From: Cytophaga sp. FL35
Lineage (GTDB): Bacteria; Bacteroidota; Bacteroidia; Flavobacteriales; Flavobacteriaceae
DNA length: 64,000 bases
NCBI RefSeq assembly: GCF_014349235.1
Contig: NZ_JACSOH010000005.1
Coordinates: 62,001-126,000 of the forward strand
Direction: 5' to 3'
The notes under the pieces were generated by a model. It saw nothing but the letters and a program-made list of their open reading frames with translations. It searched no databases and had not been told where the DNA came from. Within the stretch, counting starts at the first letter, position 1; every line of letters starts with the position of its first letter. Positions 1-7,610 of this stretch are shown here, in pieces. The translations under genes were made by a program, and so were the position numbers.

Positions 1-717
1 TTTGGTTATGAAGCCGCTTATTTTAACAATAGGGGTTTCTTCATCTACGGGCACCAGTTTTTCATTGGTACGGGACCCGAAAATATTTACAATTCTTTTA
101 CGGTAATTGTCCGCAGGAAGATTGAAAAGTTCACTTCCGTTATGATAAAAGTGAAAGGAAACTGTTGGGTGGGCCAAGGCTACCCTATGAAATTCATCGG
201 TAATGTGCCTTAATTCTACTTGGTTGGATTTAAGAAAGTTCCTTCTCGCTGGGATATTGAAAAATAGATTTTTCACCGCCATGGACGTGCCTTTGGGGGT
301 AACGGTCACTTCTTGAAATACAATTTTACTACCCTCCATTTTTAGGTGGGTGCCAACCTCTTCCTCTTCCGGTTTTGTTTGCATTTCAACATGGGCAATT
401 GCTCCAATGGAGGCCAATGCCTCTCCCCTAAACCCCTTGGTGTTAAGGTTGAAAAGGTCTTCTGCCTGTTGGATTTTACTTGTGGCATGGCGTTCAAAAC
501 TAAGTCGGGCATCGGTAGCGCTCATTCCAACCCCATCATCAACTACTTGGATCAAGGCTTTGCCACCATCCTTTACAATCAGCTTTATAGTAGTGGAACC
601 AGCATCCAAGGCATTTTCCAATAGTTCTTTAACCACTGATGCAGGGCGCTGTACTACCTCCCCAGCAGCAATTTGATTTGCAACGTGGTCCGGTAAAAGT
701 TTAATGATATCCGCCAT
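1..717 (-). CDS. mutL: DNA mismatch repair protein MutL, N-terminal part (runs off the window)
   Basis: The first 239 codons of MutL, the ATP-driven matchmaker that couples MutS mismatch recognition to strand incision. The reading frame is open to the window edge, so the C-terminal part lies outside. The GHKL ATPase motifs are all visible: the Asn-bearing [10 protein letters not shown] (about residue 31), DDGVGM (about 60), the TSKI segment and [12 protein letters not shown] (about 95). The start ATG overlaps the stop of the upstream small membrane-protein gene by one base (TAATG), so the two are probably translationally coupled. Family assignment is secure; whether the C-terminal endonuclease motif is present cannot be seen here. 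Confidence 0.95.
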   Translation of the reverse strand, partial: MADIIKLLPDHVANQIAAGEVVQRPASVVKELLENALDAGSTTIKLIVKDGGKALIQVVDDGVGMSATDARLSFERHATSKIQQAEDLFNLNTKGFRGEALASIGAIAHVEMQTKPEEEEVGTHLKMEGSKIVFQEVTVTPKGTSMAVKNLFFNIPARRNFLKSNQVELRHITDEFHRVALAHPTVSFHFYHNGSELFNLPADNYRKRIVNIFGSRTNEKLVPVDEETPIVKISGFITK

Positions 718-1016
718 TAGTTAGGGAAGAATATTGTAAGATCAAAATCTAGGATAAACAAAGCAATGAGAACTAAAATACCAATGATAATGGCCATTCT
801 TATTTTGAGATTGCGGTCTCCTTCCCGCTTCATATCGTCCATGGCACTACTGAACTTCCCTTTTAGACCACGAGGGGTATTGAGGGTAGTTCTGTACTTA
901 TCAAATTTAGCTTCCATTTTAAATGGGCTGCCCTTACCCTTATCGTCATAGTAACGAGGAGCGTATTCAAACTTCTTATTTCGCTTGAGTTTCGTGAATT
1001 TACTGAGCATTCCCAT
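717..1016 (-). CDS. Small conserved membrane protein (often misnamed riboflavin synthase subunit beta)
   Basis: About 99 residues: a basic, Arg/Lys/Tyr-rich N-terminal two thirds and one C-terminal membrane helix ([16 protein letters not shown]), followed by a few residues. It has no enzymatic motif. Proteins of this type beside ribH in Flavobacteriia often carry the name riboflavin synthase subunit beta, but it resembles neither lumazine synthase nor riboflavin synthase; the name probably comes from the neighbouring gene. A longer frame begins with TTG at 1025, but that TTG lies inside a TACCTTTG promoter box (1023-1030), so the ATG at 1016 (or the ATG at 1010) is the better start. It overlaps mutL by one base. 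Function unknown; a membrane-anchored accessory role is only a guess. Confidence 0.7.
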   Translation of the reverse strand: MGMLSKFTKLKRNKKFEYAPRYYDDKGKGSPFKMEAKFDKYRTTLNTPRGLKGKFSSAMDDMKREGDRNLKIRMAIIIGILVLIALFILDFDLTIFFPN

Positions 1017-1022
1017 GATTTT

Positions 1023-1030
1023 CAAAGGTA
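1023..1030 (-). promoter_or_regulatory. Bacteroidota -7 promoter box TACCTTTG
   Basis: Read on the minus strand this is TACCTTTG, matching TAnnTTTG. It ends 6 bases before the ATG at 1016, so transcription would start at or next to the start codon. Confidence 0.5.
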
Positions 1031-1162
1031 CTTAAAATCAAAAAATATGCCCCATAGCCAACGCCAAAATTTGTTAAAACGTCGAGTGTGGGCAGCTCAA
1101 ATGGTAAGGTCTACTTAATTCTATATAAAATGAAAACAATAGAAGTAAGAAAAATTCAGGAA

Positions 1163-1645
1163 TTATTTCCCTAGGGTAGCCATTTTTATGGCAGCGATAG
1201 CGGCCTCCGTACCTTTGTTGCCGTGTTTTCCTCCACTGCGCTCACGTGACTGTTGTATGTTGTTGTCCGTTAAAACGCAAAAGATCACTGGAATATCCAA
1301 TTGCACGTTCAGGTCTTTAATTCCCTGTGCGGTGGCGCTACATACAAAATCAAAGTGTTTGGTCTCACCCTGAATGACACTTCCAATAGCTATAATGGCA
1401 TCCAGTTTTTTTGTAGCGGCCAATTTTTTACTCCCGAAGGTAAGTTCAAAACTGCCAGGTACATTCCATCTAACAATGTTTTTTTCCAAGGCTCCACAAT
1501 CCAATAGGGCTTCATGGGCACCATTGTAAAGGCCTTCGGTAATTTCATCGTTCCATTCAGAAACTACAATACCAAAGCGAAGGGCTTTGGCATTGGGTAT
1601 GGTTTCCTTATCGTAAACGGATAGGTTTTTATTTTCGGTGGCCAT
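1163..1645 (-). CDS. ribH: 6,7-dimethyl-8-ribityllumazine synthase
   Basis: Lumazine synthase, which condenses 5-amino-6-ribitylaminouracil with 3,4-dihydroxy-2-butanone 4-phosphate in the penultimate step of riboflavin synthesis; members assemble into icosahedral or pentameric shells in the cytoplasm. At 160 residues it has the usual length. Visible family motifs are the VSEWND substrate segment near residue 28, the VPGSFEL loop (about 63), the AIGSVIQGETKHFDF active-site stretch with the catalytic His (about 87-101) and a GNKGTEAA C-terminal segment. The start ATG overlaps the stop of the upstream TPR gene by one base (TAATG). No FMN riboswitch precedes it, and no other rib gene is in the window. 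Confidence 0.95.
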   Translation of the reverse strand: MATENKNLSVYDKETIPNAKALRFGIVVSEWNDEITEGLYNGAHEALLDCGALEKNIVRWNVPGSFELTFGSKKLAATKKLDAIIAIGSVIQGETKHFDFVCSATAQGIKDLNVQLDIPVIFCVLTDNNIQQSRERSGGKHGNKGTEAAIAAIKMATLGK

Positions 1646-2412
1646 TATTTAGAACTTTTAGCCATGCCTATGAAGGCATCTACAGTAGTTGCTTCCGCAG
1701 AAGAAGCGTATTTCTCCTTTATCTGTTCAAAATAGTTTAAAGCTTTTGATTTATCACCTAAATCAAGAGCAGTAACGCCTGCTTTATAAAGGAATTTTGG
1801 TGCCGTAAAGTTGTTGTCGCTATGGTTCAACGCTTTTTCATAATAATCCAAAGCATCTTCTGGTTGGCCCAATTGCATAAAAGCATCGCCCACACCACCT
1901 TTGGCTAATGCGCCCAAGATATCATCCTCAGATTTAAAATCCTCTAAATGAGTAATGGCCTCTTGGTACTTTTGCATGTTCAAGTAAGCCATGCCAGCAG
2001 AATAGTTGGCAAGGTTGGCCGCTTGGGTCCCACTATATTCATCAATAATATCCAGAAAGCCGTATTTTCCTTCGGCTCCGTTTAAAGCCAAATTATAGAG
2101 AGAATCTTTGGCGGTAGTGCTATTTATCGCTTGGTCAAAATACTGTTGTGGGTAGTACATTTCATTGGTAGCGCTTGCTTCCTTTGGTTTTTCTACAAAC
2201 TGTACGTAAGCTAGATAGCCCAATACGGCTACGGCAATTACACCAATGAAACCTAAAATATAGTTTTGGTTTGAGGCAACCCATTCCTCCGTTTTAGAGG
2301 CACTTTCATCTAACGTACTAAATACTTCTGCCGTTGCGCTTTCCTGTTCTTCAACAACTTGCTCTTCAACTTTGTTTTGAGGTTTAAATCCGCGCTTTTT
2401 ATATGTGGCCAT
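1645..2412 (-). CDS. Membrane-anchored tetratricopeptide repeat protein
   Basis: A 255-residue protein with a soluble acidic N-terminus of about 48 residues, one membrane helix (roughly residues 50-71, YILGFIGVIAVAVLGYLAYVQF), then a periplasmic domain of TPR-like helical pairs (for example YLNMQKYQEAITHLEDF, QLGQPEDALDYYEKAL and LDLGDKSKALNYFEQI). This resembles the YfgM/TPR_21 type of inner-membrane chaperone-associated proteins, but that is inference from architecture. It lies immediately upstream of ribH with a one-base overlap. A TATTTTTG box 22 bases before the start gives it its own promoter, back to back with recF. Confidence 0.8.
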   Translation of the reverse strand: MATYKKRGFKPQNKVEEQVVEEQESATAEVFSTLDESASKTEEWVASNQNYILGFIGVIAVAVLGYLAYVQFVEKPKEASATNEMYYPQQYFDQAINSTTAKDSLYNLALNGAEGKYGFLDIIDEYSGTQAANLANYSAGMAYLNMQKYQEAITHLEDFKSEDDILGALAKGGVGDAFMQLGQPEDALDYYEKALNHSDNNFTAPKFLYKAGVTALDLGDKSKALNYFEQIKEKYASSAEATTVDAFIGMAKSSK

Positions 2413-2433
2413 CTTCTTATTTTATAGGTCGCG

Positions 2434-2441
2434 CAAAAATA
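2434..2441 (-). promoter_or_regulatory. -7 promoter box TATTTTTG for the TPR-ribH operon
   Basis: Minus-strand TATTTTTG (TAnnTTTG consensus) 22 bases upstream of the ATG at 2412, divergent from the recF promoter box at 2478. Confidence 0.55.
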
Positions 2442-2477
2442 AAATTTTTATCTAAAACCTAAAGGGTATTTATTCGT

Positions 2478-2485
2478 TATTTTTG
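2478..2485 (+). promoter_or_regulatory. -7 promoter box TATTTTTG for recF
   Basis: Plus-strand TATTTTTG about 42 bases upstream of the recF ATG at 2528; no convincing -33 TTTG is seen, so support is moderate. Confidence 0.45.
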
Positions 2486-2527
2486 ATGTTTCGATAGATT
2501 CAAGCACTAAAACCCCCAAGTAGTTCC

Positions 2528-3616
2528 ATGATTTTAAAAAAACTTTTCCTTATCAATTACAAGAATTTTGATTCAAGAGATTTTCAGCTTGATGATAAAA
2601 TCAACTGTTTTGTAGGGGCCAATGGTATAGGTAAAACTAATGTGCTAGATGCCATTTACCATTTGGCTTTTGGAAAGAGTTATTTTAACCCTGTATCTTC
2701 CCAAAACATTAAACATGGAGAAGAGTTTTTTGTGATCAATGGAGAATTTGAAAAGGGTGAACGGGAGGAGAAAGTGGTCTGTAGTTTAAAAAAGGGTACC
2801 AAAAAGGTCATGAAAAGAAATGGTAAAATTTATGACCGATTGGCCGATCATATTGGTCTGTTGCCAATGGTCATGATTTCTCCCGCGGATAGGGACCTAA
2901 TCATCGAGGGAAGTGAAACCAGACGTAAATTTATGGATGGGGTCATTTCACAATCAGACAAGGCGTATCTGCAAAACTTATTGAAGTACAATAAAGTGCT
3001 GGCCCAAAGAAATTCGTTATTGAAGTATTTTGCAGCGAACCGTACCTTTGATTCTACTACACTAGCTGTATACAATGATCAGTTGAACGATTATGGTACA
3101 GAAATATTTAAAAAAAGAAAGCTGTTTCTAGAGCGCTTTGTCCCTATTTTTCAGGAGCAACATGAAATTATAACCGGAGGAAAGGAACAGGTTTCCTTAG
3201 TGTATGAAAGCAAATTACTTCATAGTGGATTGATACAGCTTTTGGAAGATAATCTTGAAAAGGATAAAGCTTTGCAGTACACTTCGGTGGGCATCCATAA
3301 GGATGATTTGAGTTTTGAGATTCATGGTCATCCTATTAAAAAATTCGGCAGTCAAGGGCAGCAAAAGTCTTTTTTGATCGCTCTAAAGTTTGCGCAATTT
3401 CAGTTTATAAAAGAACAGTCTAACAGTACACCTATATTACTTTTAGACGATATTTTTGATAAATTGGATGAATATCGGGTGGCGCATATTATCAATTTGG
3501 TGAACAACGATAATTTTGGTCAAATATTTATTAGTGATACGCATGCCGATCGCACGGAAACCATTGTAAAACAGATACACCAATCTTATAAAATGTTCCC
3601 CATTGGGGCGGCCTAA
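2528..3616 (+). CDS. recF: DNA replication and repair protein RecF
   Basis: RecF, the ABC/SMC-like ATPase that with RecO and RecR loads RecA at ssDNA-dsDNA junctions and gaps. At 362 residues it matches the family. The Walker A motif GANGIGKTN sits at residues 30-38, the ABC signature FGSQGQQKS at about 276, and Walker B plus D-loop [12 protein letters not shown] near 305. The gene is divergent from the TPR-ribH operon and is followed 10 bases later by a lipoprotein gene and dciA. The recF-lipoprotein-dciA order is common in Flavobacteriia, and a joint transcript to the terminator at 4361 is likely. Confidence 0.97.
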   Translation: MILKKLFLINYKNFDSRDFQLDDKINCFVGANGIGKTNVLDAIYHLAFGKSYFNPVSSQNIKHGEEFFVINGEFEKGEREEKVVCSLKKGTKKVMKRNGKIYDRLADHIGLLPMVMISPADRDLIIEGSETRRKFMDGVISQSDKAYLQNLLKYNKVLAQRNSLLKYFAANRTFDSTTLAVYNDQLNDYGTEIFKKRKLFLERFVPIFQEQHEIITGGKEQVSLVYESKLLHSGLIQLLEDNLEKDKALQYTSVGIHKDDLSFEIHGHPIKKFGSQGQQKSFLIALKFAQFQFIKEQSNSTPILLLDDIFDKLDEYRVAHIINLVNNDNFGQIFISDTHADRTETIVKQIHQSYKMFPIGAA

Positions 3617-3626
3617 TAAATTATAA

Positions 3627-4061
3627 ATGATGTTGAAAAAATTGAGGCTTTTATTTTCGTTCCTGGTGTTCGTTCTAATTTTTGGTTGTTCTGAAGGAAT
3701 TAAAAAAGAAGAACTAAATCAATTGAACGGTTACTGGGAAATAGAAAAGGTGATCTTGCCAGATGGCAGCGTAAAGGAATATACTGCCAATACCAATGTA
3801 GACTTTATTCATTTGGAAGAATTAAAGGGATATAGAAAAAAAATGAGTCCCAATCTCCAAGGTAGTTACGTGACAACCAACGATTTGGAAAGCTTTGCCA
3901 TTTTGGAAAAAAACGGGGACTTTTGGATGCATTATGAAACGGACCTAACGCAATGGTCAGAAAAATTAATGACCCTTCAAAAAAATTCCTTTACTGTTAT
4001 AAATGAGGATGGCATTACCTATGATTACAAAAGATTTGAACCCATTTCAATACCCAAATAA
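3627..4061 (+). CDS. Small lipoprotein, lipocalin-like candidate
   Basis: A 144-residue predicted lipoprotein: hydrophobic signal segment, then a lipobox ending in Cys21 (LIFGCSEG). The mature part starts with a linker and the phrase LNGYWEIEKV, typical of small lipocalin-like beta-barrel proteins of Bacteroidota; no catalytic motif is visible. The stop codon overlaps the dciA start by one base (TAATG), tying it to the recF-dciA transcript, although a secreted lipoprotein has no obvious role in replication. Function not known. Confidence 0.75.
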   Translation: MMLKKLRLLFSFLVFVLIFGCSEGIKKEELNQLNGYWEIEKVILPDGSVKEYTANTNVDFIHLEELKGYRKKMSPNLQGSYVTTNDLESFAILEKNGDFWMHYETDLTQWSEKLMTLQKNSFTVINEDGITYDYKRFEPISIPK

Positions 4062-4357
4062 TGGCGAAAAGAAAAAATGACAACCTAAGTATGGGTGAAG
4101 CCTTAAACGAGTTTATTAAAGAAAACCGACTACAGCCTGGAATGGACAAAGTTGATGTACGTGAGGCTTGGAAAAATTTGATGGGCAACGGGGTAAATAA
4201 CTATACCAGTACAGTAGAACTTAGGGGAGACACCCTATTTGTTGGACTCTCCTCTTCCGTGCTCCGAGAAGAATTGAGTTTGGGCAAGTCCAAGATTATA
4301 ACTATGCTCAATGAAGATTTGGGGCGGGAATTGGTAAAGAAACTGGTGTTGAGATAA
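4061..4357 (+). CDS. DUF721 (DciA-type) protein, predicted replicative-helicase loader
   Basis: A 98-residue DUF721 protein. The family includes DciA, which helps load the DnaB helicase in bacteria lacking DnaC/DnaI. The sequence has the expected N-terminal helix (MGEALNEFIKENRL), the W-bearing VREAWKNLMG, and a KH-like alpha/beta C-terminal part ending in a basic helix (LGRELVKKLVLR). It overlaps the preceding lipoprotein stop by one base and is followed by a hairpin terminator. The recF neighbourhood agrees with a DNA-replication role, but the DciA function in this organism is inferred from the family. Confidence 0.85.
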   Translation: MAKRKNDNLSMGEALNEFIKENRLQPGMDKVDVREAWKNLMGNGVNNYTSTVELRGDTLFVGLSSSVLREELSLGKSKIITMLNEDLGRELVKKLVLR

Positions 4358-4360
4358 AAA

Positions 4361-4384
4361 AGCCTTCACATGTCGTGAAGGCTT
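4361..4384. terminator. Bidirectional intrinsic terminator between dciA and ndk
   Basis: A 9-bp perfect stem (AGCCTTCAC / GTGAAGGCT, 4361-4369 with 4375-4383) around a 5-base loop, preceded by six A residues and followed by T-containing sequence. It lies between convergent dciA and ndk and could serve both. Confidence 0.75.
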
Positions 4385-4411
4385 TGAAATTTATACCTCA
4401 GTTGGGGGCAA

Positions 4412-4831
4412 TTAGAATATTTCGCGACCTGAAAAGTGGAAAGCTCCTTCTATGGCAGCATTTTCATCACTATCCGATCCGTGTACCGCATTTTCAGCTA
4501 TGTCCGTAGCGAACATTTTTCTTATGGTTCCTTCCGCAGCCTCCGCCGGGTTGGTGGCACCAATAAGCGCTCTAAAATCCTCTACGGCATTGTCCTTTTC
4601 CAAGATGGCAGCTACAATGGGGCCTCTTGTCATGAATTCTACCAACTCGCCAAAAAATGGTCTTTCCTTATGTATGGCGTAAAACTCTTGGGCATCTCTT
4701 GTGCTCAATTGCGTATATTTCATTGCAACGATCTTGAAACCAGCAGCTGATATTTTTTCTAAAATAGCTCCAATATGCCCTTTTTCAACGGCATCTGGCT
4801 TGATCATTGTAAATGTTCTGTTTGTAGTCAT
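4412..4831 (-). CDS. ndk: Nucleoside-diphosphate kinase
   Basis: Transfers the gamma phosphate from ATP to NDPs through a phospho-histidine. It is 139 residues from the chosen start, the normal length. Visible are the N-terminal [10 protein letters not shown] strand, the KERPFF segment, the MTRGPIVA loop, the IRGT-like region around [18 protein letters not shown] and the active-site His in NAVHGSDS. A frame starting six codons earlier (4849) is rejected because it begins inside a TATTTTTG promoter box (4847-4854); the ATG at 4831 gives the canonical N-terminus. It is a single gene converging on dciA. Confidence 0.97.
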   Translation of the reverse strand: MTTNRTFTMIKPDAVEKGHIGAILEKISAAGFKIVAMKYTQLSTRDAQEFYAIHKERPFFGELVEFMTRGPIVAAILEKDNAVEDFRALIGATNPAEAAEGTIRKMFATDIAENAVHGSDSDENAAIEGAFHFSGREIF

Positions 4832-4846
4832 GTTTTTAATTTTTTG

Positions 4847-4854
4847 CAAAAATA
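4847..4854 (-). promoter_or_regulatory. -7 promoter box TATTTTTG for ndk
   Basis: Minus-strand TAnnTTTG match 16 bases before the ATG at 4831. It overlaps the longer reading frame and so supports the shorter start. Confidence 0.55.
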
Positions 4855-4879
4855 AGCTTTATTCAACAATGGGCAATAA

Positions 4880-5932
4880 TTAATAGGTTTGTTCCAGTTC
4901 TTGTAAAATAGTTCCGTTATCACCTTTGATTTGCATTTGCACTTGTCTGGTTTCAAAATTAAACCCAAGCAATCCAAAACTTTTTTTTGAAACCACGTTA
5001 CCGATGCGATATGGATTGGGTTCCCCATTAAAACCATCATAAGAGTGGGTTAGGCCGCTACTGGTAAAATCAATTAAGGGGTAGTTCAATTCTTCTAGAT
5101 CAATTTTAGAAAACTCTGAAATATGTCTGTCGCCGGAAAGAATGATTACGCCATTAGCTTTGGACGTTGCAATAACCTCCATTAATTTTTTGGCTTCCTC
5201 GGGAAAATTCCCCCAAGTTTCAAAACCATGTTCAGAAGACAAAACTTGAATACTGCTTACTATCACGTTAAAATCCGCTTCGGAATTGGTCAATTCATTC
5301 TCAAGCCATTTCCATTGCTGTGCGCCCAAGATGGTGGCATCTTTTTTATTATCGGCTTCGTATCTTTTGCCTGTTAGCTTACTAGGAGTAAGGGAAGTTC
5401 GAAAATAGCGGGTATCCAATACAATTATTTTAAGTGAGCCTTTAGCCATTTTGTATTCATGCGAGGAATAAATACCTTCTTGTTTTCTTCTGGGGCTATC
5501 TTCAGGTACCCCTAAAAAGTTGAGTAGTTCTTGCTGACTTTCGTTCTTTTTACTATAATCTGTGCCACTGTCGTTTACACCGTAATCATGGTCGTCCCAG
5601 GTGCCAATAACCGGAACTTTGCTTTTCAATGCTGCGTAGCCGGCAACGCTGTTTTGTTTGTTGTAAAGCCTTCTCAGCTTTTTCATATTATAGGTGTCCG
5701 AATAAACAATATCCCCACCCCAGATCCAAACATCGGGGTTTGAAACTAGAATATCGTCCCAAAGGTTATTGGGTTCATCATGCTTATTGCACGAACCAAA
5801 AGCCAAATTAAAATGGGATGGAAATTGAGTGCTTGTAGCCCTATTTGGTGCAACAGTCACCAATTCTTTTTTAGCGCTACAGGAAAAGAAAAGTGTTGTT
5901 AGGATGACAATAGAGAGTATGTGGTATTTCAT
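4880..5932 (-). CDS. PhoD-like metallophosphatase lipoprotein
   Basis: A 350-residue alkaline-phosphatase-D-like protein. From the ATG at 5932 it has a lipoprotein signal with Cys18 (TLFFSCSAKK). The metallophosphatase motifs are in order: FGSCNK, WGGDIVYSDT, TWDDHDYGVND, LDTRYFR and SGDRHISE. These suit a metal-dependent phosphodiesterase or phosphomonoesterase, probably exposed at the cell surface or in the periplasm; the substrate is not known. An in-frame ATG at 5965 would place a TATTTTTG promoter box (5952-5959) inside the gene and spoil the signal peptide, so 5932 is preferred. It is divergent from nrnA. Confidence 0.88.
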   Translation of the reverse strand: MKYHILSIVILTTLFFSCSAKKELVTVAPNRATSTQFPSHFNLAFGSCNKHDEPNNLWDDILVSNPDVWIWGGDIVYSDTYNMKKLRRLYNKQNSVAGYAALKSKVPVIGTWDDHDYGVNDSGTDYSKKNESQQELLNFLGVPEDSPRRKQEGIYSSHEYKMAKGSLKIIVLDTRYFRTSLTPSKLTGKRYEADNKKDATILGAQQWKWLENELTNSEADFNVIVSSIQVLSSEHGFETWGNFPEEAKKLMEVIATSKANGVIILSGDRHISEFSKIDLEELNYPLIDFTSSGLTHSYDGFNGEPNPYRIGNVVSKKSFGLLGFNFETRQVQMQIKGDNGTILQELEQTY

Positions 5933-5951
5933 TGGCCCATATTTACTACTG

Positions 5952-5959
5952 CAAAAATA
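5952..5959 (-). promoter_or_regulatory. -7 promoter box TATTTTTG for the PhoD-like gene
   Basis: Minus-strand TAnnTTTG match 20 bases before the ATG at 5932. Together with the box at 5994 it makes a compact divergent promoter region of 74 bases. Confidence 0.55.
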
Positions 5960-5993
5960 GCCCATTGTACATTTTCTCTATATTAATAAATTG

Positions 5994-6001
5994 TATCTTT
6001 G
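5994..6001 (+). promoter_or_regulatory. -7 promoter box TATCTTTG directly before nrnA
   Basis: Consensus TAnnTTTG match ending 5 bases before the ATG at 6007. A T-rich stretch at 5972-5975 sits at the expected -33 distance. The start site would fall at or near the A of the ATG. Confidence 0.6.
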
Positions 6002-6006
6002 CGCGC

Positions 6007-7029
6007 ATGAATTTGGAGACAGTACAAGCGGTTAAAGAACTACTTTCCACCCCGCAAAAAATGGTAATTATACCGCACAAAAATCCTGATGGCGATGCTA
6101 TTGGTTCTACATTGGCTCTATGGCATTTTTTGCAAAATAGAGGTCAGGATGCCACCGTCATAGTTCCAAATGACTACCCAAAGTTTTTAAAATGGATGCC
6201 AGGAAGTGACCAAATTTTGAATTTTGAGAAGGAAAATCATCAGTGTAGGAATAAAATAGAAAATGCTACAGTGGTCTTTACGTTGGATTTTAATCACTTG
6301 GGCAGGGTGGGTCAGTTGGAGGAGCCGCTTGCAGAAGCAGCAACGAAAATTCAGTTTGTGATGATCGATCACCATCAAGCTCCATCAGACTATGCAAAAA
6401 TAATGTACTCTGATGTAGAAATGAGCTCTACCTGCCAAATGGTCTATAACTTTATTGAGGCGATAGATGGTGTGGATAAGATTACCTCTGAGATGGCAAA
6501 TTGCCTTTACACGGGGATAATGACGGATACAGGGTCTTTTAAATTTAGGTCTACCACAGGAGAAACTCACCGAATTGTTGCCGATTTAATTGATCGGGGA
6601 GCAGAAAATACCGAGATTCATCATAGGGTCTTTGATACCAATACTCTCGCTAGGCTTAAATTGTTAGGAGTAGCCCTTAACAACATGAAAATTCTGGAGC
6701 AGTTTAAAACCGCCTACATCACACTAAGCCAAGATGAACTGGATGCCCATAATTATCAGAAGGGAGATACGGAAGGATTTGTCAATTATGGCCTCACCTT
6801 GGAGGGAATTAATTTTGCCGTCATTTTTATAGAAAACAAGGAAGAGGGCATTATAAAAATATCATTTCGGTCTATCGGAGATTTTTCAGTGAACGAATTT
6901 GCTAGAAGCCATTTTAACGGAGGAGGACATAATAATGCCGCTGGCGGAAGAAGTGAAAGATCTTTGCAAGAAACTGCATTGCATTTTGAATCTTTGTTGG
7001 AGGACTATAAAAATCAGCTTGCCGTATGA
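6007..7029 (+). CDS. nrnA: DHH/DHHA1 phosphoesterase, NrnA-like nanoRNase / pAp phosphatase
   Basis: A 340-residue DHH-family phosphoesterase. NrnA-type members degrade 2-5 nt RNAs from the 3' end and dephosphorylate pAp. Motifs seen are HKNPDGDAIGS near residue 20, TLDFNHLGRVG, the name-giving IDHHQAP, GIMTDTGSFKFRS, and the C-terminal DHHA1 glycine motif FNGGGHNNAAGG. The ATG at 6007 is chosen over one at 5932 because a TATCTTTG promoter box at 5994-6001 lies within the longer frame and because family members begin near the MNLETVQAVKELL helix. The stop overlaps the gldI start (ATGA), so the two are probably coupled. Confidence 0.92.
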   Translation: MNLETVQAVKELLSTPQKMVIIPHKNPDGDAIGSTLALWHFLQNRGQDATVIVPNDYPKFLKWMPGSDQILNFEKENHQCRNKIENATVVFTLDFNHLGRVGQLEEPLAEAATKIQFVMIDHHQAPSDYAKIMYSDVEMSSTCQMVYNFIEAIDGVDKITSEMANCLYTGIMTDTGSFKFRSTTGETHRIVADLIDRGAENTEIHHRVFDTNTLARLKLLGVALNNMKILEQFKTAYITLSQDELDAHNYQKGDTEGFVNYGLTLEGINFAVIFIENKEEGIIKISFRSIGDFSVNEFARSHFNGGGHNNAAGGRSERSLQETALHFESLLEDYKNQLAV

Positions 7030-7586
7030 GAAGTTTAACTCTTTTGACTTTGTTTGCACTACTACTCGCCGGTTGCGGTGGGCCTGAGCCTAGAAGACCT
7101 GTAGAGGTAAAGACCGGTAGTTTTTTTAAGGAATCGGTAGAAAGAAACAAAGAGCTTTTGGCACAGGAGGAAAAACATATTCAGTCTATCATAGCAAAGG
7201 ATTCCCTTCACGAGTATAAAAATTCTGCATCAGGTTCTTGGTATTATTACGAAGTGGAAAACGACCAAGACGTACCAACTCCCCGTCCAGATGATTTGGT
7301 CACCATGCAATTCGAAATTTACAGTTTTGAGAATGATACTATTTACAGTGCTCCGGAGATTGGCACAGTTACCTATAAGGTAGATAAGCAAGAGCTTTTC
7401 CCAGGATTAAGGAATAGTGTTAAACTGTTAAAGGAGGGCGAGACAGCTGTTTTCTTTTTTCCTTCTTCCTTAGGATTTGGCTATCATGGAGATAATAATA
7501 AAATAGGGGTGAACGTTCCCTTAAAGGTCAAGTTGTCAATTCTCAAAATTGAGCAGGAGCCTCAAGAATTATCAATTAATAAATAG
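7026..7586 (+). CDS. gldI: Gliding-motility-associated peptidyl-prolyl isomerase GldI
   Basis: A 186-residue FKBP-fold lipoprotein. The signal segment ends at Cys17 (LLLAGCGGP). The mature protein has a helical linker (residues about 35-60) and an FKBP-like domain (about 80-175) containing TYKVDKQELFPGL, LLKEGETAVFFFPSSLGFGYHG and the final VPLKVKLSILKI strand. In Flavobacterium johnsoniae GldI is needed for gliding and so for folding or stabilising components of the type IX secretion/gliding machinery. Its ATG overlaps the nrnA stop by four bases. It is followed 24 bases later by another PPIase lipoprotein. Confidence 0.92.
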   Translation: MRSLTLLTLFALLLAGCGGPEPRRPVEVKTGSFFKESVERNKELLAQEEKHIQSIIAKDSLHEYKNSASGSWYYYEVENDQDVPTPRPDDLVTMQFEIYSFENDTIYSAPEIGTVTYKVDKQELFPGLRNSVKLLKEGETAVFFFPSSLGFGYHGDNNKIGVNVPLKVKLSILKIEQEPQELSINK

Positions 7587-7610
7587 AATTAAAACCCAAA
7601 TTAGTAAGCA

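Noticed and set aside
1646-2412. Possible FMN riboswitch controlling ribH
   Set aside because: ribH overlaps the TPR gene by one base, leaving no leader; no RFN-like conserved blocks are visible before the TPR gene either.
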